The notes under the pieces: generated by a model
What the model saw: only the letters and a program-made list of their open reading frames with translations
Databases searched by the model: none
Told to the model about the DNA's origin: nothing
Shown here: in pieces, positions 25,959 through 32,981 of the stretch
Position numbering within the stretch: the first letter of the stretch is position 1
How the letters are laid out: each line of letters begins with the position of its first letter
Source of the DNA: Desulfurellaceae bacterium
GTDB taxonomy: Bacteria > Desulfobacterota > Binatia > Bin18
Assembly (NCBI GenBank): GCA_021296095.1
Contig: JAGWBB010000019.1
Location: 1-34,712 of the forward strand
Direction: 5' to 3'
Length of the DNA stretch: 34,712 nt
Translations under genes and position numbers: made by a program

Positions 25959-27191
25959 TTAGCTCAGGTCTCGCAGGAAGCGTTCCATCTCCGTTTCCCA
26001 GCGCGTGCCAAAGGTCAGGACGATGATCTGCTTGGTCAGCTGTTTCTCGTCGGTCAAGGGGATGAACTCGCCGCCGCCGGCGGTGGCGATCGAGGCCATG
26101 GTGTCCCGGAACTCCTGGTAGAAGCCGGGCAGCGGAGATGGGCTAAAGGCGATATTGGTCAGATGCGCAGTCTGTTTCCACAGGGAGCGCTCAAAGTCTT
26201 CGTGCATCTTTTCGGCCAAGTCCAGGGCGCTCACATAGCCGCCCCCGGCCCGGAAGCTCTGAGCCAGATTCAGGATATTGCTGACCGACTCGGGGTGTGG
26301 AGACGAGCCCGACACGATGACCAGAATCCGGCGCGATTTCTTGCGCCAGCTGAGGTCGTGGATCGCCACATCAACGCCCTCGTACACCGCCTCGGGCCAG
26401 TCACCCCCACCGCCGGCTTCGAGGTTGGCCAGAAAACCCTGTAGCTTCGAGGTCGAGAAGCTGAAATCGACCCAGCGGGTGACGTAATCCTCACCCCGGT
26501 CCCGGTAGGCCACAATGCCGACCCGGGTCGTATCGACCATGGTTTGGAGGGACTCGATCATGTTGCTGAGCCGCTCGCGAACCGAGTCGATCACGAACTG
26601 CATGCTGTCGGTGGCGTCCACGACCAGGGCGACATCAATGCCGACCCGCCGCAGCCCGCCGACCCGGTCGCCGAAGTCGCCGCCGGCCACCCCGTCGAGC
26701 GAGCCGCTCAGATTGGTGATCTGGGTGGTGATACCCTTGAGATCGTCAGAAGTCCGGCCGACCTGAATGGTGACCGGGCTGAAGGAGTTACTCAGAATCG
26801 GCATGGCGGTCGGCTTGATGGCGGCCACCCGGCCGGCCAGCGGTGGTGGGCCGGACGACCATTTCTTGACTTGTCTGTGCGGTAGCATGTCCATCGACAA
26901 GGCGCCGGGCAGGTCTCTGAGGGACGGCTCGCCCTCCCAGTCGTCCGGGTCTTTCTGGTCCTCGGCCTGGGCGGCCGGGTCCTGGGCGAACGGCAGGGCG
27001 GTCACTTTGATGAGGTCCTGACCCTTCTGGATCACGGTCACCGCCGTGGTGGCAAACACCGACAGCAGCAGCAGGTGGGCGACGGTGGAGACGGCAAACC
27101 AGCGCGCGTTGGTGCCGAACCGGCCTCGGGACAACCACAGGTCTTCCTGGGGGTCGGTCACGCCGGTGCGTTCTTTTTCGGCGGAAGCCAT
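25959..27191 (-). CDS. Membrane-anchored VWA protein with TonB-like N-terminus
   Basis: A 410-aa protein. A cytoplasmic head (1-30) precedes one membrane helix (about 31-53) with Ser35-x3-His39 (VSTVAHLLLL). This is the same spacing as the Ser16/His20 pair that TonB uses to engage ExbB/ExbD. A Pro- and Asp-rich linker follows, then a VWA domain (about 185-390). The MIDAS start is Asp192-Ala-Thr-Asp-Ser196, followed by VAYRDRGEDYVTRW and GGGGDWPEAVYEG. The third MIDAS acid appears replaced in VSGSSPHPES, where relatives have GDAPPH. The start has an AAGGAGG SD. The gene directly follows exbD, where tonB would be expected. No classical TonB C-terminal domain is present. Confidence 0.8.
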   Translation of the reverse strand: MASAEKERTGVTDPQEDLWLSRGRFGTNARWFAVSTVAHLLLLSVFATTAVTVIQKGQDLIKVTALPFAQDPAAQAEDQKDPDDWEGEPSLRDLPGALSMDMLPHRQVKKWSSGPPPLAGRVAAIKPTAMPILSNSFSPVTIQVGRTSDDLKGITTQITNLSGSLDGVAGGDFGDRVGGLRRVGIDVALVVDATDSMQFVIDSVRERLSNMIESLQTMVDTTRVGIVAYRDRGEDYVTRWVDFSFSTSKLQGFLANLEAGGGGDWPEAVYEGVDVAIHDLSWRKKSRRILVIVSGSSPHPESVSNILNLAQSFRAGGGYVSALDLAEKMHEDFERSLWKQTAHLTNIAFSPSPLPGFYQEFRDTMASIATAGGGEFIPLTDEKQLTKQIIVLTFGTRWETEMERFLRDLS

Positions 27192-27236
27192 ACCTAGTCC
27201 TCCTTCTTTATCTCGCGTCTGTCAGAGCCGAAGGGC

Positions 27237-27656
27237 TTAGCCCGCCCCCTGCTGGGCGGCGATGGCAATCTGGGTTGCCCCGGCCCGCTGGGCCGCCGAC
27301 AGAATCTTGACCGCCTCGCCCAGGATCACCGATTGGTCGCCCTCCAGGACGACCGGGACATCCTGCATCGTTTCGATGATCGGCCGCAGATACAGTTCAA
27401 GCTCAGCCAGGGCGACCGGCTGATTGTTGACGAAAATTTCTTTCTGGGGGGTGACCGTGACGATGATCTGGCGCGGTTCGGACTCGGTTTCCTGGACCCG
27501 CGGCAGATCGATCGTGGCGCCCGACTGGACCATCGCCACGCTGGTCACCATGAAGATGATCAGCAGGACGAGAAAGATATCGGTCAGCGGGGTGATGTTG
27601 ATCTCGGACATGACCTCGTCACGCCCGCCCCTCTTTTTGGGACCACTCATGGCCAT
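27237..27656 (-). CDS. ExbD/TolR family biopolymer transport protein (first copy)
   Basis: A 139-aa protein with a cytoplasmic N-terminus (SGPKKRGGRDEVMSEINITP), one membrane helix with the conserved Asp at its start (PLTDIFLVLLIIFMV) and a periplasmic domain. The sequence is close to canonical ExbD. ATG 27656 follows AAGGAG, and a second ATG is two codons further. It lies 25 bp after exbB and 45 bp before the VWA gene, so the three are almost certainly one operon. It uses the proton gradient with ExbB to energise a TonB-like partner. Confidence 0.9.
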   Translation of the reverse strand: MAMSGPKKRGGRDEVMSEINITPLTDIFLVLLIIFMVTSVAMVQSGATIDLPRVQETESEPRQIIVTVTPQKEIFVNNQPVALAELELYLRPIIETMQDVPVVLEGDQSVILGEAVKILSAAQRAGATQIAIAAQQGAG

Positions 27657-27681
27657 GAGATTATCTCCTTTTTCCTGAGTC

Positions 27682-28329
27682 CTAAGCGGACTGGGCCGCT
27701 TCTCTCCTGCCGATGCGGATGGCGTCGATGATGCGGTCAGAACCAATCGTCATGGCCGTATCAATCCGTTCCAGCTTGGTATTGAAATAATTGTAGAAGA
27801 TAACGGCGATGATAGCGACCGCCAGACCGAGCGCCGTGGCCACCAATGCCTCGGAAATACCGCCGGCCACGACGGTAAACCCGCCGCTGCCCTCGACCGC
27901 CATGCTTTGGAAAGATTTGATAATCCCGACCACCGTCCCCAGCAGGCCGATGAACGGCGCGCTGACGCCGGTAGTGGCCAGAATCCAGATCGCGCCCTTG
28001 AGCCCTTCGGCCTCTTCCAGGCGACGCTCTTCGGCCAGGCTTGACAGCTGCTCGGTGGATTCGTCCTGCTGGCGGGCGATGATCTCGCGGAACACCCGTC
28101 CGGCGGGCAATTTGTTCTCGGCTTGGCTGGTCTCCAGGGCGGTGTTGAAATCACCCTGCTGCAAGGGACTCACCAGGTCTCTGGCCAGATGCAGGGTTTT
28201 TGTCATGATCCCGCCCAGGTTCCACAGCCGTTCCAGAATGATCGTGATACACACCACTGACATGATGATAAGCGGGTAGCTGACATACCACCCCTGGTGA
28301 ATCATATCCATGACGCTTAAACCTTCCAC
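27682..28329 (-). CDS. ExbB/TolQ family proton channel (first copy)
   Basis: A 215-aa protein with three membrane helices (about 17-33, 118-138 and 152-178) in the ExbB layout. Recognisable stretches are YPLIIMSVVCITIILERLW, IGLLGTVVGIIKSF and EALVATALGLAVAIIAVIFY. It forms the pentameric stator/rotor shell around ExbD. The start is GTG after AGGAGG; ATG 28311 is an internal alternative. It is the first gene of the cluster, about 20 bp downstream of a terminator-like hairpin. Confidence 0.9.
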   Translation of the reverse strand: MEGLSVMDMIHQGWYVSYPLIIMSVVCITIILERLWNLGGIMTKTLHLARDLVSPLQQGDFNTALETSQAENKLPAGRVFREIIARQQDESTEQLSSLAEERRLEEAEGLKGAIWILATTGVSAPFIGLLGTVVGIIKSFQSMAVEGSGGFTVVAGGISEALVATALGLAVAIIAVIFYNYFNTKLERIDTAMTIGSDRIIDAIRIGRREAAQSA

Positions 28330-28344
28330 AGTCTGTCCTCCTAT

Positions 28345-28392
28345 GGTTAAAAAGCGGATGCTTGGCTCAGCTGCTCATCCTCGTCCGCTTTT
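28345..28392 (-). terminator. Terminator-like hairpin between padR and exbB
   Basis: Read on the minus strand, AAAAGCGGA (28392-28384) pairs with TCCGCTTTT (28358-28350), and the second arm runs into T residues before AACC. The 25-base loop can also form an alternative stem (GGATG with CATCC), which could make it a conditional attenuator. It would separate padR from the ExbB operon. Confidence 0.5.
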
Positions 28393-28395
28393 GGG

Positions 28396-29001
28396 TTACT
28401 GACCCAGGTTTTCCTCCTCAGCCGAAGAGGCAGGGTGCTGTATTGGTTCACCGAAGCTGTCTTGCATATCAAGTTCGTGCAGAAATTGTTTGAGCCAGTC
28501 GATCTCGGCTTTGAAGTGGACCAGACCGTGTTCAATGATCTTGGCCTGGGTGAGGGTGGCCTTCTTCTGGTCTGTCCAGTAGCTGTGTTGTTCGACAACC
28601 CAGGCCAGCCGCTTTTCAGCCCACTCCAGGTGTGTGTTCAGGGCTGTGCGCAGTTCGTCGGGGCTGACGAAATGACCGAAGGCCAGGGCCGTGTTGATGG
28701 GGTCAAAGACCTTTTCTCTGCTCTCGGTGTCGAACAACAGGCGGCGCAGTTCGGTCTGCAGATACTCGCGACCGGTCGCCGTAATCTGGTACACCTGCCG
28801 TGTGGGGTAGCGCCCTTTTTGTTCGGCCCAGGCTTTCTCCACATAGCCGGAACGTTCGAGTTGGCCAAGGTTGTAGTATAAGGACCCCCCGCTCAGATTG
28901 ATGTAGGTCGCGAACAGCCGCCGTTCGACCTCCTGACGCAGTTCATAGCCGTGACACGGTCGCTCGGACAGAAGACCTAGGATGACGAGATGTACGCTCA
29001 C
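28396..29001 (-). CDS. PadR family transcriptional regulator
   Basis: A 201-aa regulator. The winged-helix domain has the PadR hallmarks VILGLLSERPCHGYELRQEV near the N-terminus and GGSLYYNLGQLERSGYVEK around residue 38, followed by GRYPTRQVYQITATGREYL. The C-terminal half is helical and would dimerise and bind an effector. GTG at 29001 has GAAAGG upstream. PadR proteins are usually local repressors that respond to small molecules. The paired operator-like repeats just upstream suggest it represses its own gene. Whether it also controls the downstream ExbB cluster is not known. Confidence 0.88.
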   Translation of the reverse strand: MSVHLVILGLLSERPCHGYELRQEVERRLFATYINLSGGSLYYNLGQLERSGYVEKAWAEQKGRYPTRQVYQITATGREYLQTELRRLLFDTESREKVFDPINTALAFGHFVSPDELRTALNTHLEWAEKRLAWVVEQHSYWTDQKKATLTQAKIIEHGLVHFKAEIDWLKQFLHELDMQDSFGEPIQHPASSAEEENLGQ

Positions 29002-29020
29002 AGAGTACCTTTCTCAGAAT

Positions 29021-29036
29021 AGTTTGCGCAGACTAT
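29021..29036 (-). promoter_or_regulatory. Operator-like repeat A, proximal to padR
   Basis: An imperfect palindrome, ATAGTTTGCGCAGACTAT (from 29019), with one mismatched pair. It lies 18 bp from the padR start codon and is the first copy of the 29-base repeat unit 29011-29039, which recurs at 29167-29195. It is a good candidate PadR site. Confidence 0.55.
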
Positions 29037-29166
29037 ATTGCTTGGGGATAATAAAAAGGCAGGCTCAAGACGCGATGCACAGAATAGACCTGATGGAGAA
29101 CGGTATTTGGTGATGAACGGGACCCGATATGGGAAGTCAGCACGACTTTGTAGCGAGGTTTTATCC

Positions 29167-29195
29167 TTCTCAAAGTAGTTTGCACAGACTATATA
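29167..29195 (-). promoter_or_regulatory. Operator-like repeat B, over the padR promoter
   Basis: This 29-base unit matches 29011-29039 at all but about four positions. It contains TAGTTTGCACAGACTA and overlaps the -10 element and the expected transcription start of the promoter at 29190-29218. A repressor bound here would block RNA polymerase. Confidence 0.55.
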
Positions 29196-29218
29196 GGGAA
29201 AACTTTGGCTTTTGTCAA
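29190..29218 (-). promoter_or_regulatory. Strong sigma-70-type promoter upstream of padR
   Basis: On the minus strand a perfect -35 TTGACA (29218-29213) and a -10 TATATA (29195-29190) are separated by 17 bases. Transcription would start near 29183, giving padR a leader of about 180 bases that includes repeat A. The AT-rich context contrasts with the GC-rich surroundings. Confidence 0.65.
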
Positions 29219-29271
29219 GCAAATTTTTGAAGAAAAATACAGGATGGCTTTCCCCGTCGTGCAGGCCCGGC

Positions 29272-29973
29272 TTATGGCAGACGGTCTTTCTGGATCACCC
29301 CCCGCTCGTGGAGGAGATTGAGGATGATATCGAGGCTGTGGTCCCACAGCTTGACCTTGAGCTGGTCGTACAGGGTGAAGTTGGCCAGCCGCAGCATGGG
29401 CCGGTCATCGACAAAGTCAATGATGTTGATGCAGCCAAAGTCTTGCTCGATGTTGAACACGCGCCCGTCGGTGATGCCCAGCACAGAGGCCAGCAGGGCA
29501 TTATTGCTGCCGCCGTGGGCGACGGCCAACAGCGTCCGCCAGTCGGCTTGGGCGAGGACGCCGCGCAGAAACCGCTCCGTGCGTTCCCGGACCTGACGGA
29601 AACTCTCGCCGCCCAGATACGGCTCGTCCCAGCCGGTGGTCGGACTGGTAAAGAAACGCTGAACGGCGCGAAAAATGTCGGTCAGATCCTGGCCGGCGGT
29701 CAGCTCCTCGCTCGGTGTGATCTCCGCCAAGTCAGGCTCCAGGCTGACCTCCAGGCCCGTCTCGTCGGCAATGATCCGGGCCGTTTCGTGGGAACGTGAC
29801 AGCGGGCTGGAGTAGATGCGGTCGAGCCGGACGGCGCGAAACAGCAGGGCGGCGGTGGCGATTTGTTCCCGGCCGCGCTCGGTCAGCGCCCCGTTGCCGA
29901 TCGCTCCCTCGTTGGCGACCCGCTGGTACAGGGTTTCCCCGTGGCGCATGAGATAGATTCGGCGGCGTTCCAT
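29272..29973 (-). CDS. Histidine phosphatase family protein
   Basis: A 233-aa protein of the phosphoglycerate-mutase-like superfamily. The catalytic motif Arg10-His11-Gly12 (LMRHGET), Arg60 in YSSPLSRSHETA and the second His153 (VAHGGSNNALL) are present. Family members remove phosphate from diverse small molecules, so the substrate cannot be named. ATG 29973 has an AAGGAGG SD. It lies 88 bp downstream of the TonB-dependent receptor on the same strand and may be co-transcribed with it. Confidence 0.88.
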   Translation of the reverse strand: MERRRIYLMRHGETLYQRVANEGAIGNGALTERGREQIATAALLFRAVRLDRIYSSPLSRSHETARIIADETGLEVSLEPDLAEITPSEELTAGQDLTDIFRAVQRFFTSPTTGWDEPYLGGESFRQVRERTERFLRGVLAQADWRTLLAVAHGGSNNALLASVLGITDGRVFNIEQDFGCINIIDFVDDRPMLRLANFTLYDQLKVKLWDHSLDIILNLLHERGVIQKDRLP

Positions 29974-30061
29974 GAGCGTGCCTCCTTAGGCATCCGGCAG
30001 TGGGCCAGGGTCGAGAGCTGGCGGATCGGGCGTCTCCGAAAAGACGGCCGTCCCAGGCCGA

Positions 30062-32503
30062 TCAGACACCCGTGAAGTGATAGGTCACCTCCAGGCCGAA
30101 GACCCGCCCTTTCATCAGCGGTGAGAAGGTGCCGGCGGGCAGCTGGATGTCGCTCCCGAACCGCGTGGAGTCCAGCAGGTTCTTGCCGTACAGGCCGACC
30201 ACCCACTGACCATCGTTGATGTGGATATCCAGCCCGGCCTGCAACATTTTCTGCTGGCGGTTGAACCCGGTGTTGTCGTCGTTGGCATACTCTTTGTCGC
30301 GGTAGGCGTAGGTGACGCGCGAGGCGAGCCGATAGCGGCTGCCGACCCGCAGCGTGTGCAGCAGACCCAGGCTGTAGGTCCAGCGCGCGGCCCGGGGCGG
30401 TTTGAGATCCTCGTCCTTTGCGTCCAGCCTGCCGTCGCGGTTGAGGTCGAACTTGACCGCGGTATAGTCCGGCTCGACGTAGCCGAGCGAGCCGAGCGCG
30501 ATCAAGCTGGGGGTGAGGGCAAACATCCCCTCCACTTCCAGGCCCCAGAATTCGGCGTCGGCCGTGTTCCGAATTACCTGCACGATGTTCTGCACGGTTT
30601 GGATGGTCGGCCTGCCGTCCACAAAAGTGATGACGGGCAGACCGGTGTCCGGGTCCGGGACGGGCAGGTTCTCGCCGAAACTCAGCTCCCGTTGCAGATC
30701 GTCGACGAAGTTATAGAAGAACGCCGCGTTGAGGCGGCCGCGGCTGCCGAAGGTTTTCTTGAAGCCGATCTCGAAACTGTCGATCCGTTCTTCGTCGAAC
30801 GCCTCGGCGTCAAGATCGCGGGCAGCCTTCAGGCCGAGCCGCTCGAGCAGGGCGATCTGGGCGTCCGGCAGACCCCTGGTCACATCGTAAAATGAGTCGC
30901 GCAGATTATAGCCGCCGGACCGGAAGCCGCGTGCCCAGTGGGTGTACAGCAGTGTCTCGTCATCAAACCGGTAGCTCAGCCCGATTTTGGGCGACAGATT
31001 ATTCCAGCTCGCCTCGTCTTTGAAATGGCTGGGGCAGTCGGGGCCGTCCACGATATGACACCGGGTGCCTCCGTTGCGGAGGATATTCGTAATCTCGGCG
31101 GCTTTCTCTTCATGGGTGTAGCGCAGTCCGGCGGTCAGCGTCAGCCGCTCGGTCAGATCGTAGTCTCCGGCCATGAACAGCCCAAAGGTCTCAACCGCAT
31201 AGATGCCGCCACCGTTGAATTCCGGCATGCCGCCAATATTGTCGCCGAAAAACCGCTGCTCATGATAGTCGAGATCGTTCTGAAAATAGTAGAAGCCGGT
31301 GGTCAGGAATAGGCGGTCGAGAAACACGCCGCTGTAGCGCAGCTCGTTGCTGAACTGCTCGGCGGCCTGGGCGCCGCCGCCGTGGAAGAAGGTGAGCGGC
31401 GTCGAGTCGGCATCGCTCAGCGCATCTCCCGCCCCCTCGCGCCAGCCGAAGATATTGGTCAGCGTCCCCTTGCCGAAGGGAATGTCCCAGTCGGCCCGGG
31501 CGTTGAAGAAGTTGATATAGGTCTTCAGGAAGCCGTCTTCGTTGACGGCGAAGTCGTGGCTGTCGCGGTCGAAGTTGAAAAGCGGATGGGACAGGCCGGA
31601 CCCGTTGGTATGGTTCTGGCCCGCCGGGCCGTCGCCGTCGAGGTCCTGATATTCGTAGCGCAGCGTCAACCGCAGGGTGTCCAGGGGCTGCCAGGTGACG
31701 ACTGGCCGCAGCATCAGCGTATCCTGGGCGCCGAACGCCTTGCCGTCGTACTCATTCTCAAACCAGCCCTGGTCCTGGTTGGAATAGACTGTGAAGCGGG
31801 CGCGCAAAGTCTTGGTCAGCGGGGCGTTGAGCGTGCCCGAGACGTACATGTTGGGCGCCTTGCCGCCGCCTTCGACCGTGCTGCGAACCGTGGCCTCATA
31901 GCGGTCGGTGGGGAGCTTGGTGTTGACCAGGATGGCCCCGCCTATCACATTGCGACCGAACAGAACGCCTTGCGGGCCGCGCAAGACCTCGATGCTCTCC
32001 AGGTCGAAGGCGTCGTACAGCACCCCCGCGTTCGTCCCCAGGTAGATGCCGTCAACGAAAACGCCGACCGTCGGATCGATGGACGGAATCGAGCTGTTGA
32101 TGCCCAGGCCGCGCATCGAGAAATTCGCGATACCCCGCCCCACACCAGCGTCTTCGAGAGCCACATTCGGCATGCTGATCGACAGGTCACTCAGGTCGCG
32201 CAGCTTGAGGGCGTCAATCTGTTCGGCGTCGAAGGCGGTGATCGACAGCGGTACGTCCTGACTCGGCTGAGATCGTTTCTGAGCGGTCACGACCACATCC
32301 TCCAACAGGAAGGTGGTGTCGGAGGCGGCCGCTTCAGCTTCCGATCCGGTGTCTGCCGGTCTGGGAGTCTGGGCCTTGGCCGGCAATGCAACAGCCCCCA
32401 GCACCAGGACGACGCTTAGCGCAAGCAGACCCAGGACGGCCGGCGCCGACATTGCACACAGGTCCGCCTGTTGGTTTGCAGCCGTCTTGGCCACAGGATG
32501 CAT
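30062..32503 (-). CDS. TonB-dependent outer-membrane receptor
   Basis: An 813-aa protein. A signal peptide (hydrophobic core VLGLLALSVVLVLG, cleavage near PAKAQ) is followed by a TonB-box-like LEDVVVTAQKR. The plug domain contains FSMRGLGINSS, VGVFVDGIYLG and ESIEVLRGPQGVLFGRNVIG, and a 22-strand-type barrel follows. Such receptors import chelated iron, cobalamin, sugars or other bulky ligands; the ligand here is unknown. The barrel ends in VTYHFTGV, so the usual final aromatic residue is three residues in. Start choice is uncertain: ATG 32503 and ATG 32452 both leave a usable signal peptide, and neither has a strong SD. No tonB gene is seen nearby. Confidence 0.88.
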   Translation of the reverse strand: MHPVAKTAANQQADLCAMSAPAVLGLLALSVVLVLGAVALPAKAQTPRPADTGSEAEAAASDTTFLLEDVVVTAQKRSQPSQDVPLSITAFDAEQIDALKLRDLSDLSISMPNVALEDAGVGRGIANFSMRGLGINSSIPSIDPTVGVFVDGIYLGTNAGVLYDAFDLESIEVLRGPQGVLFGRNVIGGAILVNTKLPTDRYEATVRSTVEGGGKAPNMYVSGTLNAPLTKTLRARFTVYSNQDQGWFENEYDGKAFGAQDTLMLRPVVTWQPLDTLRLTLRYEYQDLDGDGPAGQNHTNGSGLSHPLFNFDRDSHDFAVNEDGFLKTYINFFNARADWDIPFGKGTLTNIFGWREGAGDALSDADSTPLTFFHGGGAQAAEQFSNELRYSGVFLDRLFLTTGFYYFQNDLDYHEQRFFGDNIGGMPEFNGGGIYAVETFGLFMAGDYDLTERLTLTAGLRYTHEEKAAEITNILRNGGTRCHIVDGPDCPSHFKDEASWNNLSPKIGLSYRFDDETLLYTHWARGFRSGGYNLRDSFYDVTRGLPDAQIALLERLGLKAARDLDAEAFDEERIDSFEIGFKKTFGSRGRLNAAFFYNFVDDLQRELSFGENLPVPDPDTGLPVITFVDGRPTIQTVQNIVQVIRNTADAEFWGLEVEGMFALTPSLIALGSLGYVEPDYTAVKFDLNRDGRLDAKDEDLKPPRAARWTYSLGLLHTLRVGSRYRLASRVTYAYRDKEYANDDNTGFNRQQKMLQAGLDIHINDGQWVVGLYGKNLLDSTRFGSDIQLPAGTFSPLMKGRVFGLEVTYHFTGV

Positions 32504-32744
32504 GGTTCTTACTGTCGTATTCGTGGGTGTCCACACGCCCATAGGGCTATAGCGTGCGCTGCGCAGCCGGACAAGGGGGAAATGGATCGGGCGCGGCTCC
32601 TTCTGTTCCGCAGGGTGACGTAACCGACCGAGAGCATCTGCCAATTCGATTGATCACCGGGAGCAGCATGTTGCAAAGTCGTGTTGCTCTGCCACCTGCT
32701 GGGCTGTATCGTTCCTCTGAAACCCGTCTGATGGAGACACTCCA

Positions 32745-32830
32745 GTGATTACCATTATAAAAGACGCCAACGTCTATACGATGATCGTCCATTTTGAGAT
32801 AGAGCCGGCACACCAAAATGATGCTGCCCG
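32745..32830 (+). pseudogene. 5' fragment of an antibiotic-biosynthesis-monooxygenase-type gene
   Basis: From GTG 32745 the frame encodes MITIIKDANVYTMIVHFEIE followed by PAHQNDAA. This looks like the first beta strand and helix start of a small ABM-domain protein (normally about 95 aa). Afterwards the frame loses all resemblance and runs on without domain sense to a stop at 32966. An upstream GGAGA fits an original SD. I read it as a truncated remnant; similarity is by eye only. Confidence 0.4.
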
Positions 32831-32928
32831 AGAATGCCAAGCGTCTGCGGGCCGGGGGGTATGTCACCCTCAACTTCGACTACCGTATCGTTCGAGACAG
32901 CAGACAACGCTCTGCGCCGGAACTGTAG
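32818..32928 (+). pseudogene. Remnant resembling an alpha/beta-hydrolase gene
   Basis: In a different frame from the preceding remnant, a 36-codon stretch reads NAKRLRAGGYVTLNFDYR and ends in a stop. This resembles the strand and helix near the N-terminus of alpha/beta hydrolases (AKRLAAAGYAVLTFDYRGFG). The nucleophile elbow and everything after it are missing. The fragment appears to be fused to the ABM remnant, as expected from a deletion that joined two neighbouring genes. Confidence 0.35.
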
Positions 32929-32981
32929 GTCAGTGCAAATCCGGTCTGATAGGATCGTTTTCGTGAGGAGGGTGAATAGCG

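Noticed and set aside
28998-29222. 74-aa minus-strand frame upstream of padR
   Set aside because: It starts upstream of the proposed -35 element and its repeated IVCANY peptide simply reflects the operator repeats.
30028-30052. Possible terminator hairpin between the TonB receptor and the histidine phosphatase
   Set aside because: Only a 5-bp perfect stem (CGTCT/AGACG) with a bulge beyond it and no T-run on the minus strand.
32504-32744. Cobalamin or other riboswitch ahead of the TonB receptor
   Set aside because: I looked for the conserved cobalamin boxes on the minus strand and found no convincing match; the stretch otherwise shows nothing I can support.
32754-32759. Perfect TATAAT on the minus strand upstream of the TonB receptor
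   Set aside because: No -35-like hexamer at 16-18 bases, and it lies about 250 bases from the start codon; chance match in a less GC-rich stretch.
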